A stretch of 64,000 nucleotides of DNA from Durusdinium trenchii (Eukaryota > Sar > Dinophyceae > Suessiales > Symbiodiniaceae), in the NCBI GenBank assembly GCA_963970005.1, contig CAXAMN010003836.1:3162-67161 (forward strand), read 5' to 3'. The notes under the pieces were generated by a model. That model saw nothing but the letters and a program-made list of their open reading frames with translations, was not told the origin of the DNA and did no database searches. Of the stretch, positions 53,544 to 63,461 are shown one piece after another (position 1 is the stretch's first letter; the number at the start of each line of letters is the position of its first letter). A program made the position numbers and the translations under genes.

Positions 53544-54335
53544 GACGTGCCGACGCACGTCCGCAAGAGCTCATGGTCCGCTGGAGAGAACCAGACACCA
53601 CGGCTTTTGGCGGAATTGGATGCTCCAAACGAGCAACACAGCAGGGGCCAATGCCAGCCGTGTGTCTTCTTTGCCAGCCGCCAAGGGTGCCCCGTGCGTG
53701 GTTACTTTGGGTCTTGCTTTCGTGTTTTTCTTCCCAATTGTTTGGAGAATCCCATCCTTTGGGAATCACCAATGGATTACCCTATCAATCCCTATCAATG
53801 ATCATGCCATCTGGACCCTGGATGGTCCTGATGGTGAGCCTTCTTTTATTGTCATTCCTGGAAGCCCTTTGGCAGGTGTACAAGTACAGGCTGCTCCTTT
53901 TGTCACTTGGCCCATTCCAAGAAAGTCAACCACCGCCCACAAAAAGCCATCCGCGACCAGATGAAAAAGGCCATGGAAGAGGTCTTGGAAGTGTCGGTGA
54001 GGGTCTCAGTTCTGGTTGAACAGCGGTTCCGAGCTGAACGGCACTTGTTACTAGAAGCGATGCACTTGTTACTAGTAGCTTCTTGTTTCAGATAAAATCA
54101 CAGTTTTGAGGCATGTGGTAGGTCCAGTAGGTCTTGTGTTTGTGAGGATCCAGAAGCTCGGCGCCTTGCCATGCAGAAGCTGGCAGCTCAACATGATTAC
54201 ATGCGCCGAGTGGTCATTGGCTTTCTTGACGCGATGCGCTTTGGCCAACATTTTCAACACAATGACCGCATTTTCTCATTGCAAACAATTACGTCTCTGT
54301 TTGGCTTCAATCGAGATTCTGCAAGTGTTCGATAG
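53544..54335 (+). CDS. CCCH-type zinc-finger protein, three exons
   Basis: Exon 1 (53544-53686) reads PRLLAELDAPNEQHSRGQ then CQPCVFFASRQG. Exon 2 (53876-53996) reads CTSTGCSFCHLAHSKK then VNHRPQKAIRDQMKKAMEEV. Exon 3 (54147-54335) reads DPEARRLAMQKLAAQHDYMR then FLDAMRFGQHFQHND and ends TAG. Splicing joins CxxC-x8-C-x4-C-x3-H. C-x8-C-x5-C-x3-H is the RNA-binding CCCH finger, and the CxPC..F...GC...CxFCH style is abundant in dinoflagellates. Lengths and phases agree at both joins (two bases plus one, then phase 0), with GT-AG introns of 189 and 150 bases and AG/G acceptors. The finger spacing is one residue shorter than usual, so the first junction may be slightly off. Exon 1 starts after TTCAG; the true N-terminus is upstream. 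Probable role: RNA binding in post-transcriptional control. Confidence 0.75.
54043..54093 (+). repeat. TAGTAG-type repeat inside intron 2 of the CCCH gene
   Basis: CACTTGTTACTAGAAGCGAT, GCACTTGTTACTAGTAGCTT, CTTG. It fills a third of the 150-base intron between 53997 and 54146. Confidence 0.8.
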
Positions 54336-54796
54336 CGTTGGTCTGTGGCCTCTGGGATTGTCCATGATCCTCGAACAGGGGTGTATGGCTTGAACACTTG
54401 ATTGATCCCCCCCACTACCAGATGGATGTTTATCATCCTCGTCGGAGGTCTATGAATGAACAGTCAGCATCAATTGAGCGACCGACGCAGCAGCACGATG
54501 AAAGAGGGGGGATGTAAGATGTGGCAAAAGCCATCCAGATGTATGTAGAGCCAATAGGGGGGGCCAACCCTACTACCTTTACCCTTTACCCTTTGATGGA
54601 CACCTTGATCGGCACTGACGACAAACCTCTTTTTTGAGCCTTGATAGACTGTGTGTGGATTGCTTTGTCAATGGTGTCTAGGAGAGACCGGATTTGTTGA
54701 TTGATCAAGATCAAGCTGCATTGACAATGACCACAGGAGAAACTTCTTTTGGAGGAACATGGAGGAACCATTTCGTTGTGTGGCCGACATGGTTGA

Positions 54797-54832
54797 GGAT
54801 CCCTCTCTCTCTCTCTCTATATATATATATAA
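54797..54832. repeat. (CT)n(AT)n microsatellite
   Basis: CT units followed by AT units. The 54.35-57.45 kb stretch around it has otherwise only weak ORFs. Confidence 0.9.
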
Positions 54833-55237
54833 ACATACAAATCATGGCGTAATTTTCTTGATTGGGTGTCATTCTAACTATCCCATGTTCCTTGGCGAAA
54901 CACCCTATTTTCACTCTCCCCACGTGTGGCTCGAGCCAAAAAGTCAGGGCCCTATACACCTGACGAGCGTGTAAACGATCTCGCTATCCCCCGTTTCTGC
55001 CGCGCTTGCCGGTCTCTTTCTTGGCCGAGGACCTTTGAGTGTGACGTTCTGGTGTGAAGTTCTCACAGAATCAGAATGTGGTTGCCTCGCCATTTGCCAA
55101 GGACATTGGGTCTGAACGGCGCAGGTCTTGCGCGGTTGCATGGTGGGGCAAATTGGACCCTGGGCTAGGCTGCTAGGTCTGCTAGGTGTTCATCGAAGGA
55201 ATGAGATTGTCGAAGCCGGTGGTCGATTGGTTGTCTG

Positions 55238-55708
55238 ATGTGGATGTGGGTCAACACCTTGGGATTCTCCAAAGCACTTGATCTCCGTAAACCCGTCCAC
55301 TTGGTTCGCTTGTCGGGGTCAGCCAGCATTTGCTGGGTTTGGACATGTGTTTGCTTGGATCAGGATGGCGAAAACGCAGCGAAGAGAGTCTGGTATCCTG
55401 TGACAAGTTGGCGAACAGCCAAAGCCGCGGGAACGGGCCACGTTTTCTTCTTTGGCATAGTCCAGTCTTGTGGCTGGCCAGTCTTGTCTCTCACGTCAGT
55501 AGGGTTGGTGAAGCCGCTAGCCATAAGGTTTGGGCAAATGAGCGAGGCGGACAAACAGAAGTCTTCGATGGAAAAGTGGCAATTGATTGAATCAGACGCT
55601 GATAAATTGCTTCTATATAGCTTGGCTGGCCCTCCTAATCAATCGTTTGCTTCTTGCACTTGGCTTAACACACATGCAAACTACGAGAAGGGGGATCTGA
55701 ACCAATGA
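55238..55708. other. Coding-like DNA of uncertain strand
   Basis: The plus strand has a 156-codon frame with EADKQKSSMEKWQLIESDAD. The minus strand (55554-55360) has a 64-codon frame with ASGFTNPTDVRDKTGQPQDW and MPKKKTWPVPAALAVRQLVT, which has better codons. One of them may be an exon; I cannot decide. Confidence 0.3.
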
Positions 55709-55786
55709 CGCAAAGGCCATATACACTTCCCCAAACGACAAAGACGCTTGCCAAACGCTGCTGTATATTGTTCATAATCGTCATCA

Positions 55787-55842
55787 TCGTCGTCGTCGTC
55801 GTCGTCGTCGTCATCGTCATCGTCATCAACATCATCCGAATA
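55787..55842. repeat. GTC/ATC trinucleotide microsatellite
   Basis: About eighteen triplets, reading poly-Val on one strand and poly-Asp on the other. Confidence 0.95.
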
Positions 55843-55859
55843 GAAGCCATCGTTCTCGT

Positions 55860-57450
55860 ACATCAAGGCCTTTTGATTTCAGTGGAAAGACTGTTCGGAC
55901 ATGGTATGGACGCCCCATTTGCCCGTCACCTGGCTGAGTGGATGCAAGCAGCGGTACTGGGTGGCCAAGCTGCACCAGTAGCTGGAACCAACCGACCCAC
56001 GGTCGGAGGGAAGTTTCCTTTATCGAACAATTTGTGCATGTTGGCTTGCCCAACGTACATGTTGGGTTTTGTCGAGAGGCGCCCATGTTTGGAGTCATAT
56101 AGAAGGGAAACGACCCGTTCATCAGCCGTTGGTGATTCCTCAGTTTGAGGCACACTCCGACATACAACCACTTGATTTCACGATGACGATGTACGATACA
56201 GTCACGCATCTTCATCGTCTCTTGAGCTTGAACGTCGCCTGAAAAGAGCTGCTTTGATCTTTGATCGCTGAATAAATCTTAGTCGAACAAACACTTTTTG
56301 TATTCGATACGCCAGTGCAGAGATGGACGCCTTTAGCCTTAAGCTGACGGACTCATCGAGAGACCAGTGGATGCTCCAGATCTTGAGACCATTGATCATG
56401 ATCTGGATCCTCAAAGTATCCCTCTGAGAACCGAATCAAAAGTGGGACCTGGCATTTCTGGTGTTTTCTTCTTTGCACAAGGTTGACACCGGTCTTTCAA
56501 CCTCAAGAAGTCACGAGACTCGGCTGGAGCAACACACGTGGGCTCCACCGGTCTGAAAGCAAATCGGAGCTCCGTCACTCCCAGGTGGAGGGGGGAGGCC
56601 GGAGGGCGAAGGAAAGGGACGGCCGAAGGGCGCCGGGGGGAGCCTGAATGTGGGACCCCTGACGAACGAAACAGGTGACGCCTGTTCCATCCATGTCCAT
56701 CCATTTTCTCTACATCTGTGATGCCCCTTCCTGCTCACCCTCCAAATGGTCGTCTGCCATCATTTGCCAGTAGAAAGCTCCAAGCATCTACAGAACCACC
56801 GAGTTGAGCAAATATGGCTTTGGGCACCGGGAAAGATGAGAGGACAGTCCAACGAATCTTCCTCACAAGGAACAATGCACATGGCTGTGGGCAAAATATG
56901 AATGAATATAAGAATATGATATAAGATTTATGGATATAAGGATATAATGATATAATATGATATGATGATATATATAATATATAATATGACACATATATAA
57001 TACATAAACCATAGAGGTTTACATTCGCGCATATTTGGTATGTGTCTTTTCCTCTTGTTCACCAGGCCGAACCTCCACTTTGCCACAGTGAGAACTCGCA
57101 TGCGTCCGGGAGTAGGAAATGTGCGTCGCAAAGAGGTAAACACACACACTAGGCGGCCAGGAACATTCCAAGCCGGTGTGTTGAATAGACACACGTGGAA
57201 GCCCATAAGTTAGTGTAGGGCAGTCCATTGTCGACAACGGATGGTCTTGGAGGTTGTGTTTTTCTCTTTCCCATGCTGTTTGTTTCTCCTGGGACATGCT
57301 CCTTTTAGTAATCCATATGTATATGATTGTATATGCCATATATATGTTTTTCGTGTGCTTTCGCACCTTGTCACGACGTCATATTGTCAGGGGCTGATCA
57401 AAGTTGACCGACTCTCTGATGTTTGAGTCTTCACGGAGAAGGTGCTGCAA
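55860..57450. other. No firm gene; AT-rich patch
   Basis: 56925-57005 is a TATAA/TGATA-rich low-complexity block. A GC-rich patch at 56560-56680 is open in three frames (for example GGRPEGEGKGRPKGAGGSLN) and could be an exon. Nothing else of note. Confidence 0.35.
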
Positions 57451-57473
57451 ACATCTGCAAGCATCAATGGAGT

Positions 57474-57565
57474 TCCACTCCCTGAAAAAGTAATGGAAGT
57501 GGACACGTGTAATGTAAAATTGACATCCAAGGGGACACATTCCACTTCCATGATTGTTCCAGGCA
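57474..57565. mobile_element. Palindromic MITE-like element, copy C
   Basis: CCACTCCCTGAAAAAGTAAT then GGAAGTGGACA on the left; ATTCCACTTCCATGATTGTT then CCAGG on the right. About 90 bases with both arms recognisable. Confidence 0.65.
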
Positions 57566-57703
57566 TTGTCCACCTTTATGGGTGGTGTCACACGGCACGG
57601 CTCCTGTCACCGTCTTCGAAGGTCGAGCTTTGCAGCATGTGGGTGTGATGAATTCCTCTGGCTCCTGGCCCACATCCTCAAGCATTTACTTAGAATTAGT
57701 TAG

Positions 57704-57874
57704 ACTCCTCTGGCACCCACCCCAACCACCTTCAAAATTGAGGTGCTTGGAGCCCAGGGAATGGACGTCCAACAGCCAAGGGGTGACGAAGAGAAACGCA
57801 CCCTGCGTGAGGCGAGCGTGGAGGTGTCGTGCCCCAAGCTCCGCGGAGGTGTGCGGAGCAGGGTCAGGGCCTAG
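57704..57874 (+). CDS. C2-domain-like exon (partial)
   Basis: Opens after a GTTAG acceptor and reads TPLAPTPTTFKIEVLGAQG, then MDVQQPRGDEEKRTLREASV and EVSCPKLRGGVRSRVRA to a TAG. Codon use is uniformly coding-like. The TFKIEVLGAQGMD start matches the first strand of C2 domains (l.V.vl.A.gL...D), which bind calcium and lipids. The calcium-binding Asp residues of the next loop (usually sDPY) are not seen, so a following exon or a different family is possible. The longer overlapping frame (57582-57911) has poorer codons. Confidence 0.4.
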   Translation, partial: TPLAPTPTTFKIEVLGAQGMDVQQPRGDEEKRTLREASVEVSCPKLRGGVRSRVRA

Positions 57875-58043
57875 GAGGTGTGTGAAACTGAGAGTCGAGT
57901 CCTCCGGATAGCTAATCATGATATGATATTCTTGGGGAGTTGATTATGTTTGGCCATCCAGCAGGCGGCAGCCTAGGCCCAAGGATTTGCCTGGCATCAG
58001 TCCTTCATTGGGATTGAATTTGTTTCCTTTGCAAGCTTGAGCC

Positions 58044-58609
58044 ATGAAGCTTGAGCCATTCTCCCCACCGTTCCGACCCCCCGGCCAGGCGGCTGGATCG
58101 CACTTGGGAGGCGATCTTCCGGCGGCGTTCGGACGCGCCATGCGCCTTGAAATGCGTGGGGGAATGAGCAGCATTCATCGGGCACGGACACGCGCGGAGC
58201 CTGAAAAAGCGAAGGCAAGCAGTGAAAGCAGTGACCACCTGGCAGCTCACCACAGCTCGTGCTGGTTTCGCATCTTCAAACTGGAAAGCTGGGACCGATG
58301 AATCCCAGGTTTCGTCAGTTGATCTGGGTCAAGCAAGAAGCTGCCTTTCGCAGCTGCTCTGTATTCTGGCAGGTGGAACAGGAGTTGGACTTCGAGTCCC
58401 GCACTGCGGTTGATGAAGCTATGGAGGCCTCGAAAGAGAAGGCCTGGAGGGACAGGCATCTTTTCACGGCTCACGGACGAGGTTCCCAAAGCCATGTAGA
58501 GGTTCTCAGAGAAATGCAACATGAACTCCAACACTGTTTTGTGGGGATGACGACCGGTTTGTCTTTGTCTATTGATTTCGGTGTTGCCAAAAGACTTGTT
58601 CACGACTAA
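58044..58609 (+). CDS. Complete two-exon hypothetical protein, ~135 aa
   Basis: Exon 1 (58044-58214) starts at ATG: MKLEPFSPPFRPPGQAAG, then SHLGGDLPAAFGRAMRLEMR and EPEKAK. The donor is AAG/GCAAGC, the classical GC-type donor. Exon 2 (58373-58609), after TGGCAG, reads VEQELDFESRTAVDEAMEAS, KEKAWRDRHLFTAHGRGSQS, EVLREMQHELQHCF and ends VAKRLVHD with TAA. Both sides are phase 0 and the intron is 158 bases. The second exon is charged and helical, perhaps a coiled coil. The frame across the donor is also open to a TGA at 58301, so an unspliced 85-aa product is the alternative. The stop lies at the edge of the palindromic element at 58610. No family recognised. Confidence 0.55.
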
Positions 58610-58713
58610 CACTCCCTGGAACAATCATGGAAGTGGACAATGGCCCCCTTGGATGACCATTTTCCTCTTCAAACAGGTGGTTTTCCACGTCCATGATGAT
58701 TTCAGGAAGTGTA
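58610..58713. mobile_element. Palindromic MITE-like element, copy D (best preserved)
   Basis: Left arm ACACTCCCTGGAACAATCAT then GGAAGTGGACAATGGCCCCC; right arm GGTTTTCCACGTCCATGATG then ATTTCAGGAAGTGT. The ends are inverted repeats of about 28 bases with a middle matching copy A (GGATGACCATT...CCTCTT). No coding capacity. It begins at the last base of the TAA stop of the preceding gene model. Confidence 0.72.
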
Positions 58714-58986
58714 AGTGTGATGAGACCCCCCATGGACCCTAGCGGTCAGTTGGTTTGTTTCGGTGGCTTGGCCCTCCTTCCTTTCATTTTTGTTTCTTTG
58801 GATACGGAGTCTTCTCGAAGTCTCCTTGGGGCGCGTCCCAAATAAGGAAATCATGGATATTGACCGTTGGTGGCCAACCATTGCTTCGTCCTTGACGATT
58901 GGAGAACTTCATGCCAACATCAATTCAATCCCTCATTCCGTCAGTCTTGGTTTCTTCCAAGCAACCACTGGTTGTTCTTCTTCACT

Positions 58987-59289
58987 CGACCGGTCGCTTC
59001 GGACGATTCAGACGGCATACCGCTCCTTCTCGGAGCTGAGGCGGTGGCGGAGCTGTGCCCGGAGGACAGTCCAGCTGGGCCTCGGCGCGTGGTCCAACTG
59101 AGACACCCCCTTCGCATCACCTCGAGAAAGGGGTGCTATCAATCGACCGTCAGCGGCAGGGGGCCGGTGGAACTGGTCTTGTGGGCAGACCGTCAGCGGC
59201 AGGCAGACCGCTGTTCGTCAGCCCGTCTCGTTGTGCTCCTCAAGTCCCCCCGTCGGTACCGTGGGGTCAACGGCGTCCTCAGGGAGTGA
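58987..59289 (+). CDS. Hypothetical exon or C-terminus
   Basis: Long GC3-rich frame: LLLGAEAVAELCPEDSPAGP, RRVVQLRHPLRITSRKGCYQ, STVSGRGPVELVLWADRQRQ, ARLVVLLKSPRRYRGVNGVL, ending RE and TGA. The frame is open from 58867, but the first 40 codons are less convincing. A second plus-strand frame (59055-59348) overlaps. Basic, with several beta-like stretches; no family recognised. Confidence 0.45.
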   Translation, partial: RPVASDDSDGIPLLLGAEAVAELCPEDSPAGPRRVVQLRHPLRITSRKGCYQSTVSGRGPVELVLWADRQRQADRCSSARLVVLLKSPRRYRGVNGVLRE

Positions 59290-59433
59290 CAGGTGGCACG
59301 GCTTCTAAAGGGATCCGACAGGAAGTGTTCGAAGGATCATTTTGCTGAACCTGAAGCCCAGGTTGGTCTTGACCATGGTGTTTCACTGTGTACGTCAGGA
59401 CCAAGGTTACTAGTATGAAGATGGGGTTCAGAC

Positions 59434-59625
59434 ATGTTCAGACCAGGTTTGACTCAGTCCGAGTGGACCGGAACGAGTGCGGTGGACAGGTCACCGTGCT
59501 TTGGCCCGCCAGGAGCCGCCGGTGTCGCCGATCGCCAGCGTGCAGCGCCCCGTTCGAAGAGTCTTCGCGGTTCCATCCGCCGGAGCGGACAAAACGTGTT
59601 TTCACACCAAGAGGTGGGCTTTTGA
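59434..59625 (+). CDS. Hypothetical exon
   Basis: 63-codon frame with TGTSAVDRSPCFGPPGAAGV then ADRQRAAPRSKSLRGSIRRS, GC-biased. A rival frame (59388-59810) is also open. No family. Confidence 0.3.
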   Translation: MFRPGLTQSEWTGTSAVDRSPCFGPPGAAGVADRQRAAPRSKSLRGSIRRSGQNVFSHQEVGF

Positions 59626-59639
59626 CCTGGAGCATCCTG

Positions 59640-60430
59640 TCTGATCTTGGACAGTCGTGTAGGGCGTACGGAGGCGCCAGGACACCCTTGTCTTCCTGGG
59701 CAGGAGAGCTCCACCCTTTGCGAAACCCGTCTGACACCGGTCACCAGACCAGAGGAACCCGTCTGACGCGCCCGGCTGCAAAACACCCCAAAAGGAAGAG
59801 TAGGGTTTAGGGTCACCTGGGGCAACTTGGTTGAAATGAACAGATCCTTTTCTGAGGGATGTCAACCGAAACCATGGTTTGGTGGGCCAGTGGGCAGTCG
59901 ATCGAATATGTCCACTTTTTCGTCCACTTGAAAGAATTGTGATGGGCCCGTTTTTCACACCCCAAACTCCAAAATTCAAGTGTCAGTTTTGGGGCAACCG
60001 TCAAATCCAGCAAGGTCTTGCTTCTTTCACAATTCAGCACCCAAAAGGCTATTGATCAAAGCGCTCACCATTTGATGGGATTGGAATTTTCTTGTGCGGG
60101 TTCCGGGCTTTACCAGCTGCTGTCCTGGTCCGCAACCACTCTCGACCCCTGCGGATGGAAGGAGTTCCAACTCCTTCTGCTCTACCTGGACCTTCCAAGG
60201 GGTTTCGACTGGAGACCAGTAAGTCGTGTAGCCTTACAAAAAAAGTAGTCATGGGTAGTCTATTGAAGTCTATTGGGACCCCCTTGGATGGTCCTGGGAT
60301 GAGATATTGATTCTTCATCAGTTTTTCAACGGTCCTACGAAGGACACATGTCTAAAGTGATGTCTCCTATTACTATCAATCAACAACGACGAACAGTCGG
60401 TGTTTAATTACCCTCGCCAAGACTCATATC
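59640..60430. other. No firm gene
   Basis: A small patch at 60060-60235 (LDPCGWKEFQLLLLYLDLPR) is weakly coding-like. A single AGGGTTTAGGG at about 59804 is not a telomere array. Confidence 0.4.
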
Positions 60431-60435
60431 GAAGT

Positions 60436-60442
60436 TGTACAA

Positions 60443-60503
<61 letters not shown>

Positions 60504-60590
60504 AACAAGTCCCTTCAAACCCAGAGCCCGGTCATCCATGTTAGTTAGTTAGTTAGCTTGCTAGCTAGTTAGTTGGCTGGTTGGCTGTTC
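60436..60590. repeat. AAC/ACG triplets and TTAG/GCTA tetranucleotides
   Basis: About 23 AAC- or ACG-type triplets (60436-60504) are followed by GTTAGTTAG, GCTAGCTAG and GGCTGGTTG-type units (about 60541-60590). Confidence 0.92.
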
Positions 60591-60874
60591 AGCTATTTAT
60601 GTAGTTAGTCTGCTGTAGAGGTCAATGGTTCGTACTACTCTGCAACATGAGGAATCGGCCTTTCGAAGACTCTGCCAGCCTTCGGCGCCGGGTGCCTGAG
60701 GAAAGGAAAGCGTTTGTTGAAAGCCTGTAGTTTGATTGAACTTATGCAATTTCAATCATAAAGGCAGCCCAAAGGCAGGAATTATATACTTAGATGGATT
60801 ACACAAGCAAATTTGCCAATCTTCTTTTCTACTTTGTAGATCCAGCTCCATGTTTTGTGCTCAACAGCGAAGCC

Positions 60875-61343
60875 TAGGGGTCTTCAGCCATAGTAAAGGA
60901 CCTCAGAGCAGATCGGAGCAAGTGAGCAAGTTCCCGAGCAGGTTCTGGAGCTTTCGAAGCGCACTGCAGATATGCAGACACACCGTTATGTCATCATGCT
61001 GGCATGTTCTCACGCTGAGGTGTTGTCATGCCGTCAGGCTACCACGGTTGAATGGCGCTGTCATGTCGACATTCAAACATGTTACACTCTAGCTTGCAAA
61101 GATGATGTCATGCTGGCGTCTTGCTGGCGCGCTAACGGAGATGAACACCAAGCTTCTCACTTGTCTCCAAGCTTTAGGGGCCTTCAGCCATAGTATAGAC
61201 TTCGGAGCAGACCAGAGCAAGCTCCAGAGCAGGTAGCGGAGCAGGTTCCGGAGGAGGTTCTGGAGCACAGTTCCGGAGCAGGTTCCGGAGCAGGTTGCGG
61301 AGAAGGTTCCGGAGCAGGATGCGGAGCAGGTTCCGGAGCATGG
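60875..61343. repeat. Duplicated block and 12-bp GGAGCAGGTTCC minisatellite
   Basis: GGGGYCTTCAGCCATAGTA and about 40 following bases occur at about 60878 and 61178. The second copy runs into about eleven GGAGCAGGTTCC/GCGG units (61216-61343), which read Pro-Glu-type repeats on the minus strand. The interval between has weaker TCATGCTGGC-type repetition. Confidence 0.8.
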
Positions 61344-61552
61344 TATTCCACTCGAGCCCTACCAGCACTTTTGTGACATTCTTTGTATTTGCTTCTTCGG
61401 CGGCCAGATGACGTTCCCCACCATTGCAGCAGTGCGGTCATGTTGGTGGGCTTCCTGAGACATAGTCCTTACCCTGACACAGCCAGCGGAACTTACCCAA
61501 GAGGCTTCCACGGTAAGCACTTGAGGGTTGTTGTGATAGAGACCTGCTCTGT

Positions 61553-61771
61553 TTGAGGTGCCAAGGTGCCAAAACGCCGTGCCTCGAAGACAACCGAGGT
61601 TTGAAGCAGTTGGAAGGGGATGTGGCCTGCAGCATCGAGCGTGTGACCTGGCGGGTTTCGGTGACTCTTCCGCCGGCGTGGTTTGTGGGAAAGGGTTCCT
61701 GTGCGAGTTCAGATGAGGACACTCTTTTTGGACCCGATTTTTCACGGTTTCTTGAAAAATTATCCCGTTGA
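61553..61771 (+). CDS. Hypothetical exon or ORF
   Basis: 73 codons to a TGA: AKTPCLEDNRGLKQLEGDVA, CSIERVTWRVSVTLPPAWFV, DEDTLFGPDFSRFLEKLSR. Good amino-acid balance. The 251-codon minus-strand frame (61438-62193) covers it and reads Arg/Ser/Pro-rich, typical of a shadow. No family recognised. Confidence 0.35.
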   Translation: MRCQGAKTPCLEDNRGLKQLEGDVACSIERVTWRVSVTLPPAWFVGKGSCASSDEDTLFGPDFSRFLEKLSR

Positions 61772-61871
61772 CATCCACAAAAAGAGCAGTGTGAAGGTCG
61801 GCTGGAGCAAACTTGAGCTATGCCGCCATGCAAAGGAAAACGCATTTTCATTGAAGTGAAACAGTGAAACA

Positions 61872-62221
61872 GTGAAGCGACCTGAAAACCACGACTTAAC
61901 ACGTCCTCTTGAGGAGTGTGGCATCGATGTCTCCCGAGGCGGGTGGCGCACATGTTGCCAAAACAAATGCCGCGCTGCGTTTCCTCACGGGTGGGTTCAC
62001 GATTTTCGGGAGTCCCCGGCCGTTCACCAGTGGGTGTTCCGTTTGAAAAGACAGATTTATCGAAACAGCGGAGGTGCGCCTGCAAAGGAGCTGGGAAGGA
62101 ATTCCGGACAAATAAAGCAGTGAGGGTGCGCTCCTGCCGAAACACGGCAAATGGAACTGGTATAGAGGCCACCCCAGAAAGACGCCTGGTCAACCACCCA
62201 AATGCATGCGTAAATGAGTAA
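61872..62221 (+). CDS. Hypothetical ORF, two overlapping frames
   Basis: One frame (to 62123) reads GIDVSRGGWRTCCQNKCRAA then FPHGWVHDFRESPAVHQWVF. The other (61916-62221) reads GRSPVGVPFEKTDLSKQRRC then KEFRTNKAVRVRSCRNTANG. Both are plausible; at most one is used, or a splice switches between them. No family. Confidence 0.27.
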
Positions 62222-62224
62222 ATA

Positions 62225-63455
62225 TGCCAGACATGGAGTGTCTGGGCTATGATTCACTGAATCTACGATGAACTCAAGAGATGAGACGACGAAATCCTGA
62301 AATGATATCAAAAAAGGCCAAATTACAGATAGAGCCGTTGCCAGGTCGACACAAGGATAATAGAGAGCAGAAAGGACTTTCTTCGAGAGGAACGAATTCT
62401 TGCATCCTTTCTGGGAATTCCAAGTTTAGGGTGGTTTTCCCATCCAGTGAGTGAAGAATGGGCAGTTTCTCTCCCCTTTAGCAACTACCTGACTACCTGT
62501 GGAACTTCTGGCTGCCAGCCTGAGTGTTTCAGAATGTCCCAAATACGAGACAGCACAGCGGCAAATATTGTTTTCTTTTCCGTGGAAAACCCGGGTTTTC
62601 AATCTTGGGTGTGGCCTTCATGACATGTGAATGTGAAGTTGAAGACTTTTCGTTTCACTGCTTTGGTCATGCCTGCCAACATGCAATTTTCTTTCACGCA
62701 AAGTTCTTAGCAACCTCTCATGTCCTCTCCTTGCAAAGGTTAATGTAGGCCTTCGCCTCCACGCTGCCCACAGCTGTCCTAGGCAACCTTGATGCTTGTA
62801 TCATGGGGCGAGAGAGAGGAGAGAGGAGTCTTGTTCACCCGTGGGTTTAGCATGCGAGTCTTTGGTCTACTAAATCCGACTGGGTCTGTTCTGTGCCTGT
62901 GGAAGGTGTGGATGTCTTTCGCTTGGTGTTGCTGAATTCGTGACTCAGCAGCGGAAAATGAGCCGCGTGTTCTTTTTTGGCATGCAGTGCAGGCGCCTGC
63001 AGATTGTTTGTTCCCACCAAAAGTGCCACAGTGAACTTATGTGTGTTGACCATCTTCATGCCACTCTAATTTTTCGTTGAAGATGTTGATTTTACAACAC
63101 GTAGGATTAAAGGAATGTGGGAGATGCAGAGATGCCACTTTTCTCGGAACTCGCTGAATGATGGATAGCCATGGATCGCCCAGTACGCTGGATCTGAACG
63201 ACGTTCCCTCGCACTCCGACACTGCCACCTCAAACGGTTTCCGCACGAGAAGAATGACGGTCGTTATGCAGAAGACATGTGCGACCGGGATGTCCCTATA
63301 ATATAAACATATATGCAACCTATACAAGCTACCCGAACCTGGGGTCGACCGCGCAGTCGCTCGTTCCGGACATGGGGGGCTCGCCAACCCCCGGTCGGTT
63401 TCGACCATCACCCGTTCCTCGTGCATCGAACTGATGGTCCAAGCCATAGGTGCCA
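62225..63455. other. No firm gene
   Basis: Neutral DNA. A 231-codon minus-strand frame (63037-63732) has no codon bias and crosses a repeat. A plus-strand patch near 63340-63430 (STAQSLVPDMGGSPTPGRFR) is weakly coding-like. Confidence 0.4.
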
Positions 63456-63461
63456 TAGGTC

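Noticed and set aside
53363-54019. 218-codon plus-strand ORF
   Set aside because: Reads through the CCCH exons and introns in a different frame; the phased exon model explains the region better.
55690-55790. tRNA-like GGTTCAGATCCC on the minus strand
   Set aside because: No cloverleaf could be drawn around it.
59800-59820. Telomere-like AGGGTTTAGGG
   Set aside because: A single occurrence, not a tandem array.
61438-62193. 251-codon minus-strand ORF
   Set aside because: Low-complexity Arg/Ser/Pro composition, no motif, and better frames on the plus strand.
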